This document shows, in pieces, positions 37,130-44,149 of a stretch of DNA of 64,000 nucleotides (positions are counted from its first letter, which is position 1; the number at the start of each line of letters is the position of its first letter). Both the position numbers and the translations under genes were made by a program. Source of the stretch: G963720475 sp963720475. Its GTDB lineage: Bacteria > Actinomycetota > Thermoleophilia > Solirubrobacterales > Thermoleophilaceae. Below the pieces are notes generated by a model. That model saw only the letters and a list, made by a program, of their open reading frames with translations. It ran no database searches and was not told the origin of the DNA. The DNA lies in contig OY970394.1 of NCBI GenBank assembly GCA_963720475.1, positions 186,001 through 250,000 of the forward strand. The letters run 5' to 3'.

Positions 37130-37390
37130 TGTCGTGGCGGGCCTTCGGGGCTTCCCGCCGACTGCGGCTCCGACCCGGCTTGCCTGCGGCGCATGGACGG
37201 GATTGCTTAAGGCTGCTTCCTTCCGGATCTGACCTGGTTCACAAGCGTCCACCGCGCAGGACCCGGCCATCAACGCCATTGCCGGCATTCCAACCCGAAG
37301 ACCGAAGGCCCCTCGACCGGGGATTCGGCCCCGCTAGAGCGGATTGCGGGTGCAGGGCACCGCTACCTCCCCGCCTAGCACGGTCCTGCG
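37130..37390 (-). ncRNA. ffs: Signal recognition particle RNA, large bacterial type
   Basis: The minus strand carries the universal SRP S-domain sequence CAGGTCAGATCCGGAAGGAA followed by GCAGCC (37236-37211), with the tetraloop/asymmetric loop context. Upstream (37380-37330) is an Alu-domain-like block with GCTAGGCGGGGAGGTAGCGG then TGCCCTG and CCGCAATCCGC. A 9-base helix pairs GGCCTTCGG (37310-37302) with CCGAAGGCC (37148-37140). The size of about 260 nt fits the large Alu-containing class. Ends are approximate. It lies upstream of dnaX on the same strand, a conserved association. Confidence 0.92.
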
Positions 37391-37448
37391 GCGAGTCTAG
37401 CGGGCCGGACGAGGTGTGCCGGGTGCCCCGAGCGGCTAACTTGCGCGC

Positions 37449-37877
37449 ATGAACGACGGTGAGCAAGAGCGAGTCCTCTTCGGTCCCGAGCATGTCGAGC
37501 GCTATCGCGCGACCGACGGCGAGGAGGGCCATGAGTGGATGGGGACGACCGTGTTGATCCTCACGACCACCGGTCGCAAGTCAGGCGAGCAGCGCGACAA
37601 CCCGCTCATCTACCAGGAGCACGACGGGAACCACATCATCGTCGCGTCGAAGGGCGGCTGGCCCGCGCACCCCGCCTGGTATCTCAACCTCGAGGCGAAC
37701 CCGGAGGTGGAGGTCCAGGTCAAGGGCGATCGCTACCGCGCGAACGCGCGTGCCGCCACGCCTGAGGAGAGGCCCGCGATGTGGGCGACGATGACCGCCG
37801 CCTTCCCGCAGTACGACGAGTACCAGTCGAATACCGAGCGCGAGATCCCGGTGGTCGTGCTGGAGCGGATCTCCTAG
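37449..37877 (+). CDS. Deazaflavin (F420)-dependent nitroreductase-like protein
   Basis: A 142-aa split-barrel protein of the Ddn/DUF385 family. It has VLILTTTGRKSGEQRDNPLIYQ (phosphate-contact TTTGRKSG), IIVASKGGWPAHPAWYLNLEANPEVEVQ, and the C-terminal FPQYDEYQ. Family members use F420H2 to reduce quinones or nitro compounds. It stands alone next to the SRP RNA. Confidence 0.9.
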   Translation: MNDGEQERVLFGPEHVERYRATDGEEGHEWMGTTVLILTTTGRKSGEQRDNPLIYQEHDGNHIIVASKGGWPAHPAWYLNLEANPEVEVQVKGDRYRANARAATPEERPAMWATMTAAFPQYDEYQSNTEREIPVVVLERIS

Positions 37878-37883
37878 CGCGCG

Positions 37884-38389
37884 TCAGCGCAGGATTTCGA
37901 CCAGCACCACCCAGGCGTTGAGGACCGCGAAGACGAGTGAGAGGACGATGCCGGCGAAGATCCAATAGAGGCGCCACCCGCCTCGGTGAGCAGGCTGGCA
38001 CCACAGACGACGAAAGCGATCGGCCCAACGCACGCCGTCACGCCTCGCGACACCAGCCACGACACCCGGTCGCCCGACGGGCGGCTCTTGAATGTGAGGG
38101 CCCCAACGGCTCCGACGGTGAGCAGACTAAGACCGAGGAGCTCCCCGCCCAGCGCCTGGCGGCTCTGTCCGGGAACGAGACCGAAAATCGACACGAGCAT
38201 CACCGCGAGCAGCAGGAGCGTGGTCGACAGCGCACGGTCCGGCAATCCCTCGAGGGCGAGGATGCGCTCGATGTTGATCGACACGGCGACGAAGACGAGA
38301 CCCGCGAGGGCAGCCGACGCACCCGCGGTCGCGACGAAGAGGTCGGTCCACTCGGCCGGGTCGTAGGCGGTCGTCGCGATTGCCAACAC
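37884..38389 (-). pseudogene. Four-helix membrane protein, frameshift near the 3' end
   Basis: The first 136 residues (DLFVATAGASAALAGLVFVAVSIN, LSTTLLLLAVMLVSIFGLV, and two more helices) read in one frame up to SLLTEAGG. The last helix, WRLYWIFAGIVLSLVFAV to LVEILR and a stop at 37884, is intact in another frame. A missing base in the CCC at 37977-37979 explains this. Without it the reading gives a Ser-rich nonsense tail. Function unknown; the frame change may be an assembly error. Confidence 0.7.
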
Positions 38390-38833
38390 GGGTTCAGCAG
38401 AGCGTATCCAGGTTTGCCGAGCCGCCTCCCGTCACTCCGATGCCGTTCGAGACCACCGACCGCGTAATGCTGGAATACACCTTCGATCTCACCAGCAACT
38501 CGCACCTAGGGAGAATCGAAGCTGTCAGGCTGACGCTAACGCCCGCGCCTTAGGTCCCCGAAGGTCATACGAGTCTCGCTTAGAAACGCGAATGCGCCGC
38601 GTGAGCGGGGTTTTCCTCGAAGCGGATGATGGGATTCGAACCCACGACCTTCTGCATGGCAAGCGTCCGGGCCGAGCGCGCTGATTTGACCCTCTAACCC
38701 ACTCGGGGAGCCGAGTCTCTGCTCGCTTGCCGGCGCGGGCAAACCCCGCAGATGCCGTCGGATGACGTTGGATACCCGTGGATCAGGGCAAGTATTGCCC
38801 TTTGCTTCCGCCCCGCGCGATACTGCGCGGGCG
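38390..38833. other. Non-coding entry into the accessory region
   Basis: There is no convincing gene in these 444 bases. They hold a tRNA 3' half at 38621-38663, a fragment of element R (GGATACCCGTGGAT at 38771-38784), a short inverted repeat GGGCAA-GTA-TTGCCC near 38786-38800, and the promoter-like box of the first MSQENVE gene. Confidence 0.6.
38621..38663 (-). tRNA. tRNA 3'-half fragment (Gly-GCC-like)
   Basis: The minus strand reads TTGCCAT (anticodon-loop-like), a variable region, a T arm (GTGGG TTCGAAT CCCAT) and acceptor CATCCGC. No matching GCGGATG 5' acceptor or D arm lies upstream, so only the half from the anticodon arm to the 3' end is present. Confidence 0.65.
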
Positions 38834-38836
38834 ATG
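38819..38836 (+). promoter_or_regulatory. MSQENVE-type promoter/start box
   Basis: GATACT (-10-like), then GCGCGGGCG and ATG. The nine-base spacing would put the transcript start within a few bases of the ATG, so the mRNA is probably leaderless; no Shine-Dalgarno is present. The same box precedes at least a dozen genes here. Confidence 0.55.
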
Positions 38837-39232
38837 TCGCAGGAGAACGTGGAGATTGTGAAGCAATCATTCGCAGCCCTTGCGCGTCGGGATTTCGCTG
38901 CCGTCGAAGAGCTCATGAGCGACGACGTGGTGCTCAAGCCGAACACCTACAGGGTTGACGGGATCGCCTTTCACGGTCGCAGCGGTGTGCGCGAATGGAT
39001 GGATGGATTCTTCGAGACCTGGCGGGAAATCGAGTTCTCATCTCGCGTGATCGCCGCAGAGGACGAAAACGTGGTTGTCTCGATTACGCCGCGGCTCGTC
39101 GGTCAGGGGAGCGGGGCCGCGGTTGGGCGAGAGATTTTCTACGCCTACACCGTCCGCAATCGCAAAATCTCGGCCGCACTCGCGCATCCCAGCAAAAAAG
39201 AGGCCCTCGAAGCCGCAGGGCTGTCGGAGTAG
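38834..39232 (+). CDS. SnoaL/NTF2-like protein, MSQENVE family (A)
   Basis: 132 aa. Start chosen at the conserved MSQENVE. It has the cone-shaped NTF2-like fold pattern: helix ENVEIVKQSFAALARRDF, DDVVLKPNTYRVDG, a GVREWMDGFFETW helix, and paired strands. It ends EALEAAGLSE. Relatives act as isomerases, hydrolases or non-catalytic ligand binders; no catalytic dyad is evident. The next family member starts 3 bases after the stop. Confidence 0.85.
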   Translation: MSQENVEIVKQSFAALARRDFAAVEELMSDDVVLKPNTYRVDGIAFHGRSGVREWMDGFFETWREIEFSSRVIAAEDENVVVSITPRLVGQGSGAAVGREIFYAYTVRNRKISAALAHPSKKEALEAAGLSE

Positions 39233-39235
39233 GAG

Positions 39236-39484
39236 ATGTCGCAGGAGAACGTGGAGGTAATCCGTCGGGTGATTGACGCGTGGAGTCGTGGTGACACGGA
39301 TGCTGCCCTTGCGGACTTTTCGGCGGACGGAGTTGTGGATCTCTCCCGCGCCGTGGGGCCCAACACAGGGATCTATTTCACCCAGAACGTCCGAGAGATG
39401 TGGGACGACTTCGCACAGGTGTGGGACGCCCTCGGTACCGGACCACCTGCTGGTCACGCAACGTCCAAACCCAGGTCGTCCTAG
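39236..39484 (+). CDS. C-terminally truncated MSQENVE protein (B)
   Basis: 82 aa. The first 55 residues follow the family (MSQENVEVIRRVIDAWSRGDTDAALADF, DGVVDLS, FTQNVREMWDDF), then the frame ends in an unrelated tail (GHATSKPRSS) before the C-terminal strands and the EALEAVGLSE end. Probably not a complete fold. Duplicated at 44754-45002. The 250 bases downstream hold no gene until the tRNA fragment. Confidence 0.6.
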   Translation: MSQENVEVIRRVIDAWSRGDTDAALADFSADGVVDLSRAVGPNTGIYFTQNVREMWDDFAQVWDALGTGPPAGHATSKPRSS

Positions 39485-39732
39485 CCACGGTGTCGATGCC
39501 ACCGCGCCCTCGCCCATGAAGCGTCAATGGGGTCACGACCCTGTCGCCGACCTCTAAACTGCGGTCCCAGCCCGCGTAAGCGCAGCGCGGACCTCCTCGG
39601 TCGCGTCGCCAGAGATGCGAAGGTAGAACGTTCCCATCAGATGCTGGAGCCTAAGCCTCCCGTGCCGGATCGGGCAAAAATGGGCAGAAACGACAGTCGG
39701 CTCGGGTGGGCAGACCCTAGAATCCCGCTCCA

Positions 39733-39774
39733 GGGCGCGTAGCTCAGTGGGAGAGCGCTCGCTTCACACGCGAG
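39733..39774 (+). tRNA. tRNA-Val 5'-half fragment
   Basis: Identical to the first 42 bases of the intact tRNA-Val at 45251 (acceptor GGGCGCG, D arm, anticodon arm CTCGCTTCACACGCGAG). The T arm and 3' acceptor are missing, and the sequence continues directly into element R. Confidence 0.85.
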
Positions 39775-39943
39775 CGCGATTCGTGCGCTTAGGCGGCTCG
39801 ATCCCAGTCCTAGCGCGAAGCCGAGCCTCATCATGCCGTGCGCTTCGGCGTCGGATACCCGTGGATTACCGGGGATTGCTGTCGATTTGGGCAGAAGAAC
39901 GCGATTTGTGCCCAATGGATTCCGGCGCAATACTGAGCGGGCG
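39775..39943 (+). repeat. Element R, copy 1 (diverged)
   Basis: Lies between the tRNA-Val anticodon arm and the promoter of the next MSQENVE gene. It shares with the other copies the CGCGCTTA/GCGGC block, GATCCCAGTC, GGATACCCGTGGATTACCGG, and a GGGCA...TTGTGCCC inverted repeat (39887-39913) followed by CAATGGATT. About 75% similar to copies 2 and 3 in the first half, nearly identical in the second. Confidence 0.75.
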
Positions 39944-39946
39944 ATG
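39929..39946 (+). promoter_or_regulatory. MSQENVE-type promoter/start box (gene C)
   Basis: AATACT, spacer GAGCGGGCG, ATG. Differs from the common box by A for G at the first hexamer base and one spacer base. Confidence 0.5.
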
Positions 39947-40345
39947 TCGCAGGAGAACGTGGAGGTAGTTCGCCGCATCTACAACGAGTGGGAGAAGGGC
40001 GACTTCTTGGCGGCGTTGCCCCTGCTCGATCAGCAGGTCACGTTCGAGACCTGGATGCCGGACTCGGGGATGGTCGTCGTTCACGGTCTTGACGAGCTTG
40101 CGTCCTTCATGCGCGACTGGCTCGGCCAATGGCGTGACTACCGAGTGATCGGTGATGAGTTTCGGGCGGTCGGCACCGACCACGTGTTCGTTGCCGGTCG
40201 CCAGGCGGCTACCGGTCGCGAAAGCGGAGTAGAGGTGGATTCGCCGGGCTTCGGCGTGTGGACCTTCCGGGCAGGAAAAGTCGTGAGACTGCTCACTCAC
40301 TACGACCGGCGAGCGGCCCTCGAAGCCGTCGGGCTGTCGGAGTAG
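39944..40345 (+). CDS. SnoaL/NTF2-like protein, MSQENVE family (C)
   Basis: 133 aa. MSQENVEVVRRIYNEWEKGDF, then DQQVTFETWMPDSGMVVVHG, a helix SFMRDWLGQW, and strands with HVFVAGRQAATGRESGVEVD and FGVWTFRAGKVVRL, closing AALEAVGLSE. It is the first of a three-gene tandem (C, D, E) with 3-base (GCG) gaps. The GGAG in its last codons can serve as ribosome site for the next gene. Confidence 0.88.
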   Translation: MSQENVEVVRRIYNEWEKGDFLAALPLLDQQVTFETWMPDSGMVVVHGLDELASFMRDWLGQWRDYRVIGDEFRAVGTDHVFVAGRQAATGRESGVEVDSPGFGVWTFRAGKVVRLLTHYDRRAALEAVGLSE

Positions 40346-40348
40346 GCG

Positions 40349-40744
40349 ATGTCGCAGGAGAACGTGGAGGTCTTCCGGCGCGTCTTCGAGGCGTGGAACG
40401 CGGGGGACATGGACGCATTTCGTGAGCTTTACGACCCCGACGCCATCATGCGCTCGCTGGAGGGCTGGCCGGAGCCAGGGCCTTTCGTCGGTCGGAATGC
40501 GGTCATGCAGGAGTGGGCGCACATCCGCGCGGCTTTGGACGCCGACACGGTGGAACCGATCAGTGACTTCATCGACGCCGGCGACCGCGTCGCCGTGAGG
40601 CAGACCTGGCGCGGCGTGGGCCACGGCCCGGAGATGAACATGGAGATGACGAACGTGGTCACCGTGCGCAAGGGCAGGATCGTCTACCAGGAGTTCTTCT
40701 GGGATCACGCCGAGGCCCTCGAAGCCGTAGGGCTGCCGGAGTAG
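40349..40744 (+). CDS. SnoaL/NTF2-like protein, MSQENVE family (D)
   Basis: 131 aa. It belongs to a subgroup with the segment SLEGWPEPGPFVGRNAVMQEW, ISDFIDAGDRVAVRQTWRGVG and EFFWDHAEALEAVG, shared with G (41667), L (45870) and S (52470). That makes these four closer to one another than to their neighbours. The ending is LPE instead of LSE. Confidence 0.88.
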   Translation: MSQENVEVFRRVFEAWNAGDMDAFRELYDPDAIMRSLEGWPEPGPFVGRNAVMQEWAHIRAALDADTVEPISDFIDAGDRVAVRQTWRGVGHGPEMNMEMTNVVTVRKGRIVYQEFFWDHAEALEAVGLPE

Positions 40745-40747
40745 GCG

Positions 40748-41152
40748 ATGTCGCAGGAGAACGTGGACTTCGTGCGCGCGGCAATCGAGCTGGTCAATCG
40801 TGGAGAGTTCGACGAGGTCCTCCAAGCAACGCATGCTGATGTTGTCTAGGACTGGTCCCACTCGATCGGGCCGCTGAAGGGCGTCTATCGAGGTCACCGA
40901 CAGATCAGGAAGCTGTGGGACTCATTCGTGGAGGCCTGGGAGAACGTTCGCTGGGAGCCCGAGGAGATAATCGACCTCGACGACGCGCGCGTACTGGTCG
41001 TGAACCATGTCCGGATGCGAGGGCGGGCCAGCGGCGTTGCCGTGGACGCGACCGGCGTCCAGCTTTGGACGATCAAGGACGGCGAGGCGACGAGCGTCAA
41101 GCTCTACCAATCCAAGAGCGACGCCCTCGAAGCCGTCGGCCTGTCGTACTGA
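40748..41152 (+). pseudogene. MSQENVE family gene E with in-frame stop
   Basis: The frame is otherwise complete (134 codons; MSQENVDFVRAAIELVNRGEF through KSDALEAVGLSY) but has TAG at 40847-40849, between HADVV and DWSHSIGPLKGVYRGH. Related members have a residue such as Trp there, so one base change (TGG to TAG) would explain it. Codon use on both sides is normal, so inactivation is recent, or a downstream start (for example within the later half) is used. Confidence 0.8.
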
Positions 41153-41159
41153 CGCGCGC

Positions 41160-41190
41160 GATACTGCGCGGGCGAGCTCGCAGGAGAACA
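41160..41190 (+). promoter_or_regulatory. Decayed MSQENVE 5' end upstream of a VOC gene
   Basis: GATACT, GCGCGGGCG, then AGCTCGCAGGAGAAC where family members have ATGTCGCAGGAGAAC. The ATG is replaced by AGC, the promoter box is intact, and an unrelated gene begins 18 bases later. Confidence 0.7.
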
Positions 41191-41207
41191 GAACCAGAGG
41201 AGCCAAA

Positions 41208-41549
41208 ATGCTGTCCGACGCGCGTGTCGCCCCGACCTTGGCCGTTTCCGACATGGAGCGTGCCAGACGTTTCTACGAGGACACCCTGGGTTTGGCGATA
41301 GAAGCCGAAGTGGAAGAGACGGTTCGCTACAAGTGTGGCGGTGGCACCGGTCTCGCGTTGTACGAACGCCCCTCCGAAGAGATCGACCGCACCGTGGCCG
41401 CCTTCGAAGTCGATGACATCGAAGCGGAGGTCGACGAGCTGAGAGGCCGTGGTGTGGAGGTCGAGGGAATCATCACGCTCGACAGCGGTCTCAGGCGCGC
41501 GTACTTCAAGGACCCGGACGGCAACATGATCGGGATGAGGCAGTTGTAG
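41208..41549 (+). CDS. VOC (glyoxalase/bleomycin-resistance-like) protein
   Basis: 113 aa from ATG 41208, preceded by AGAGGAG. A single VOC module: VAPTLAVSDMERARRFYEDTLGL, GTGLALYERP, VDDIEAEVDELRGRGVEVEG, and FKDPDGNMIGMRQL with the usual terminal metal-site region. Metal ligands are not all obvious. It lies in the shell of an MSQENVE gene: a decayed family start is just upstream, and a decayed family end (GCCCTCGAAACCGCGGGGCC, 41556-41575) just downstream. Confidence 0.88.
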   Translation: MLSDARVAPTLAVSDMERARRFYEDTLGLAIEAEVEETVRYKCGGGTGLALYERPSEEIDRTVAAFEVDDIEAEVDELRGRGVEVEGIITLDSGLRRAYFKDPDGNMIGMRQL

Positions 41550-41651
41550 GCACACGCCCTCGAAACCGCGGGGCCGTCGGGGGGCTCCAGCATGTGATTT
41601 GGGCACTGGAATGCGATTAGTGCCCAATGGACGGGTTGCTCGGGGAGTCGC

Positions 41652-41669
41652 GATACTGCGCGGGCGATG
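41652..41669 (+). promoter_or_regulatory. MSQENVE-type promoter/start box (gene G)
   Basis: GATACT, GCGCGGGCG, ATG. An inverted repeat GGGCACT...AGTGCCC (about 41602-41626) lies some 25 bases upstream, as in element R. Confidence 0.5.
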
Positions 41670-42068
41670 TCGCAGGAGAACATGGAGGTGGTTCGGGACA
41701 TGCTCGAGGCGTGGAACGAACAGGGAATGGATGTGGACGCCTTTCGCGACTTCCACGATCCGGGGGTGGCGATCATGCGATTCATCGAGGGCTGGCCGGA
41801 ACCGGGGCCGGTGGTAGGTCGGGATGCCGTGATGGCGTTCTACGAAGAAATGCGCATCGGGGATCGGAACACGGCTCAGCCGACGGGCGACTTCATCGAG
41901 GCGGGGGGCGCGGTCGTAGTGCGGTTCGTGTGGGGCACCACGACGCAAGGCCAGGAAGTAGGTATGGAGGTGACGGGCGTCTACACCATGCGCAACGGCA
42001 AGGTCTTCGTGGTGGAGTTCTTCCGCGATCACGCCGAAGCCCTCGAAGCCGTGGGGCTGTCGGAGTAG
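41667..42068 (+). CDS. SnoaL/NTF2-like protein, MSQENVE family (G)
   Basis: 133 aa. MSQENMEVVRDMLEAWNEQG, then MRFIEGWPEPGPVVGRDAVM, TGDFIEAGGAVVVRFVWG, YTMRNGKVFVVEFFRDHAEALEAVGLSE. Same subgroup as D, L and S. It is followed after two bases (CG) by gene H, so the pair is co-translated. Confidence 0.88.
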   Translation: MSQENMEVVRDMLEAWNEQGMDVDAFRDFHDPGVAIMRFIEGWPEPGPVVGRDAVMAFYEEMRIGDRNTAQPTGDFIEAGGAVVVRFVWGTTTQGQEVGMEVTGVYTMRNGKVFVVEFFRDHAEALEAVGLSE

Positions 42069-42070
42069 CG

Positions 42071-42466
42071 ATGTCGCAGGAGAACGTGGAACTGGTCCGC
42101 CGCTATTGGGAAGCCTGGCAAGCGGGCGACCTTTCCGGAGCGCTCGAATTCTTGACTGACGACGTCGTAACGCATCAGGTTCTCGGACTGGAAACGAACA
42201 CGGTGCATGGCAAGGCGGAATTTCTCGGGCTGGCTGTGGAGTGGATGGAGGGATTCGCCGACTGGACGATCGCGGCGGAGGAATTCATCGACGCTGGTGA
42301 TCGGGTCGTCGTGCGAAATCGCCACACCGGACGCGGGGAGGCGAGCGCAGCCCCGGTCGAGGCCGAGTACTGGTTCGTCTACACGGTGCGCGACGGTGAG
42401 ATTACGCGGATCGACCTGCACGTCAGCCGCAGCGGGGCGCTCGAAGCTGCGGGGCTGTCGGAGTAG
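42071..42466 (+). CDS. SnoaL/NTF2-like protein, MSQENVE family (H)
   Basis: 131 aa. MSQENVELVRRYWEAWQAGDL, TDDVVTHQVLG, WMEGFADWTIAAEEFIDAGDRVVVRNRHTGRGEAS, YWFVYTVRDGEITRIDLH, ending ALEAAGLSE. Start 2 bases after the stop of G, with GGAG in the last codons of G as the likely ribosome site. Confidence 0.88.
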   Translation: MSQENVELVRRYWEAWQAGDLSGALEFLTDDVVTHQVLGLETNTVHGKAEFLGLAVEWMEGFADWTIAAEEFIDAGDRVVVRNRHTGRGEASAAPVEAEYWFVYTVRDGEITRIDLHVSRSGALEAAGLSE

Positions 42467-42485
42467 CTCGCCGCATCAAGCGAGA

Positions 42486-42532
42486 TGGGCGCGGGTGGTT
42501 TCGAACCACCGACCGCTCGCGTGTGAAGCGAG
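42486..42532 (-). tRNA. tRNA-Val 3'-half fragment
   Basis: On the minus strand: anticodon arm CTCGCTTCACACGCGAG, variable loop, T arm GGTGG TTCGAAA CCACC, acceptor CGCGCCC and A. The 5' acceptor and D arm are missing; element R abuts the anticodon arm. Confidence 0.85.
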
Positions 42533-42678
42533 CCGCGTTCCGCGCGCTTATGCGGCGCGATCCCAGTCGTAGAGCGGAGCCGGCGCTCAGGCGAGCGTGC
42601 GCTTATGCAATCGGATACCCGTGGATTACCGGGGATTGCTGTCGATTCGGGCACTAGAACCCGATTTGTGCCCAATGA
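42533..42678 (+). repeat. Element R, copy 2
   Basis: Near-identical to copy 3 (46466-46636, opposite orientation) over about 145 bases, from the tRNA-Val anticodon arm to CCCAATG. Beyond that, copies 1 and 3 continue into an MSQENVE promoter, whereas this one switches abruptly to leader Q. Confidence 0.85.
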
Positions 42679-42680
42679 AC

Positions 42681-42842
42681 AATCGCTGCTATGCTCGCGA
42701 CAGCGGTCGATAGACCGCTTTCCGGTAGGCCGCTTTCACATCACTCGCGCGGGCCACCAGCAGGGCTTAGCTTCCTTCTTGTGACCAAACGGGTTCTGTC
42801 CAAGCGACGGAAACGACTCGCAGCTGGTCCAGGAGGCTTCAG
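42681..42842 (+). promoter_or_regulatory. Leader Q, copy 1 (structured 5' UTR candidate)
   Basis: A TATGCT -10-like box is at 42690-42695. Then stem 1 AGCGGT/ACCGCT (42702-42719), stem 2 GGTAGGCC (42724-42731) with GGCCACC (42752-42758), a GGC-TTA-GCT stem, a GGTT...GGAAAC hairpin around CAAGC, and the ribosome site GGTCCAGGAGG before ATG 42843. The same arrangement is at copies 2-4. Confidence 0.7.
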
Positions 42843-43511
42843 ATGTTGTCCAGGCTTCGTGCTCGCCTGACCTATGCCAACGTGATCTCATCGCTGGCGC
42901 TCTTCCTCGTCGTGTCAGGCGGTACCGCCTACGCGGTCAACACGATCGGCAGCTCAGACGTGATCGACGAGTCGCTGCTTTCGCAGGACATCAAGAACCG
43001 CGAAGTCGGTACCAACGACCTCGCGATCGGATCGGTCTTCGGATCCCGCATCAGGGACAACGCGATCCTCAGCTCGCACGTTGTGAACAACACCCTCACC
43101 GGCGACGACATCGACGAGACCACGCTCAAGACGAACGTCACTACCGGCACGAAGAACTTGCCGACGCCCCAGCCGGCGAGCACGAGCCTCTTCTCGGTCG
43201 ACGTTCCATTCGGAGGTGCGGCCGGGGGGTCCGTGGACTACACGGTGGTCGCCAAAAGTACGGGGAGTACCTACGCAGCCGAGCGCGGCACGATCGACTG
43301 GATCGCACGCAACGACCAGATTGTTTGCAACACCAGGGACAAGCTGCTCACTGGGGTTGATCTGGCCACAAGCTGCCAGACGGGTACCTTCGAGCCCGGC
43401 GCTCAGCCCGGCATTAGCCTGCAGGACAACGTCCCCGGAGGGAACCTGACGACGAACAAGGTTCATTTCACGATCCGGAACGACTCGCCGTACTCGATCA
43501 GGCTCGAGTAA
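42843..43511 (+). CDS. Signal-anchor surface protein, LTYANVISSLALF family (P1)
   Basis: 222 aa. N-terminal signal/anchor LTYANVISSLALFLVVSGGT, then repeated short motifs (IGSSDVIDESLLSQDIKNREVG, DNAILSSHVVNNTLTGDDIDE) that recur in all paralogues and suggest a coil- or beta-helix-like stalk. The C-terminal beta domain (about 130 aa) differs between members. Expressed from leader Q. A remnant of an MSQENVE 3' end (GCCGTCGGACTGTCGGAGTA, 43520-43539) follows its stop. Confidence 0.8.
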   Translation: MLSRLRARLTYANVISSLALFLVVSGGTAYAVNTIGSSDVIDESLLSQDIKNREVGTNDLAIGSVFGSRIRDNAILSSHVVNNTLTGDDIDETTLKTNVTTGTKNLPTPQPASTSLFSVDVPFGGAAGGSVDYTVVAKSTGSTYAAERGTIDWIARNDQIVCNTRDKLLTGVDLATSCQTGTFEPGAQPGISLQDNVPGGNLTTNKVHFTIRNDSPYSIRLE

Positions 43512-43537
43512 CGCAGGGAGCCGTCGGACTGTCGGAG

Positions 43538-43710
43538 TAGCGCGCCCGTCAGGATTCGAACCTGAGACCTTCGGTTCCGTAGACGCGCGCGACGTTTGGG
43601 TGGAGTCCGGTGGAGTGTCGTGGAGTCGGGTCGGAAGCGAGTTTTCGGATTTCCGAGTGTCGTGGAGTCCTGTGGAGTCCTGTGGCTTCGGTTGCCACCT
43701 TGTTGCCACC
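43538..43710 (+). repeat. About 173-bp direct repeat, copy a, with tRNA 3' half
   Basis: Repeated at 44147-44320 with few differences. Begins at the stop codon of an MSQENVE end, then an inverted tRNA 3' half (43542-43587, minus strand: CTACGGA loop with ACG, T arm CAGG TTCGAAT CCTG, acceptor CGGGCGC; Arg-like). After that come reiterated TGGAGTC and TTGCCACC words that could be recombinase arm sites. Confidence 0.8.
43542..43587 (-). tRNA. tRNA 3'-half fragment (Arg-ACG-like), copy a
   Basis: From the anticodon loop to the 3' acceptor on the minus strand. The 5' side of the anticodon stem no longer pairs, so the break lies inside that stem. Confidence 0.65.
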
Positions 43711-43729
43711 CCCAACGGTTGGGGCACGC

Positions 43730-43747
43730 GATACTGCGGGGGCGATG
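43730..43747 (+). promoter_or_regulatory. MSQENVE-type promoter/start box (gene I)
   Basis: GATACT, GCGGGGGCG, ATG; one base differs from the common spacer. Confidence 0.5.
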
Positions 43748-44149
43748 TCGCAGGAAAACGTGGAGATCGTGCGTAGAGCATCCGCTGCGTGGAATCGGGG
43801 CGGCGCGGAGGAACTGCCTCTGTTCTACGACCCCGAGGTTGAATGGGACTTCTCGCGCTTTCGAGGCTGGCCCGAAGAGCCCGTGGTTCGTGGTCGCGAG
43901 GCCGTACTTGCCTTTCTTGTGCAGTGGAGGGAGATCTTTGCGGACTACGAGTTCGGCGTTGACGAATATCTCGACGCCGGTGATGAGGTGGTATCCATCT
44001 GTTGGCAGCGAGGGCGAGGTGGTGGCAGCCAGCAGCCAGTTGCCATGGAGTTCGCACAGGTCACTTCGATCAGGGGCGGCAGGATCATCCGCGTCGCGAA
44101 TTACACGGACGGACAGGAGGCCCTCGAAGCCGCGGGGCTCTCGAAGTAG
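43745..44149 (+). CDS. SnoaL/NTF2-like protein, MSQENVE family (I)
   Basis: 134 aa. MSQENVEIVRRASAAWNRGG, YDPEVEWDFSRFRGWPEEPVVRGREAV, helix FLVQWREIF, EYLDAGDEVVSICWQRGRGGGS, ending EALEAAGLSK. It is immediately followed by the second tRNA-bearing direct repeat. Confidence 0.88.
   Translation: MSQENVEIVRRASAAWNRGGAEELPLFYDPEVEWDFSRFRGWPEEPVVRGREAVLAFLVQWREIFADYEFGVDEYLDAGDEVVSICWQRGRGGGSQQPVAMEFAQVTSIRGGRIIRVANYTDGQEALEAAGLSK

Larger units (their letters stand above)
39218..39774 (+). repeat. 557-bp direct repeat, copy 1
   Basis: Nearly identical to 44736-45292 (constant offset 5518). One substitution was noticed, which changes Val to Ala in the encoded protein. It runs from the last codons of one MSQENVE gene, through the truncated gene B/K and about 250 bp of non-coding sequence, to the 3' side of the tRNA-Val anticodon stem, where the two copies diverge. 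Confidence 0.9.

Noticed and set aside
37094..37532. Several small open frames over the 37.1-37.5 kb interval
   Set aside because: The interval encodes SRP RNA; the peptides have no coding character.
42681..42842. Leader Q as a c-di-GMP-I, c-di-AMP, TPP, cobalamin or glycine riboswitch
   Set aside because: The core sequences of these classes as I know them are not present; only vague similarity to GC-rich multi-stem leaders.
43590..43710. Repeated TGGAGTC/TTGCCACC words considered as a CRISPR array
   Set aside because: Units are too short, irregularly spaced and without unique spacers; no cas gene is present.
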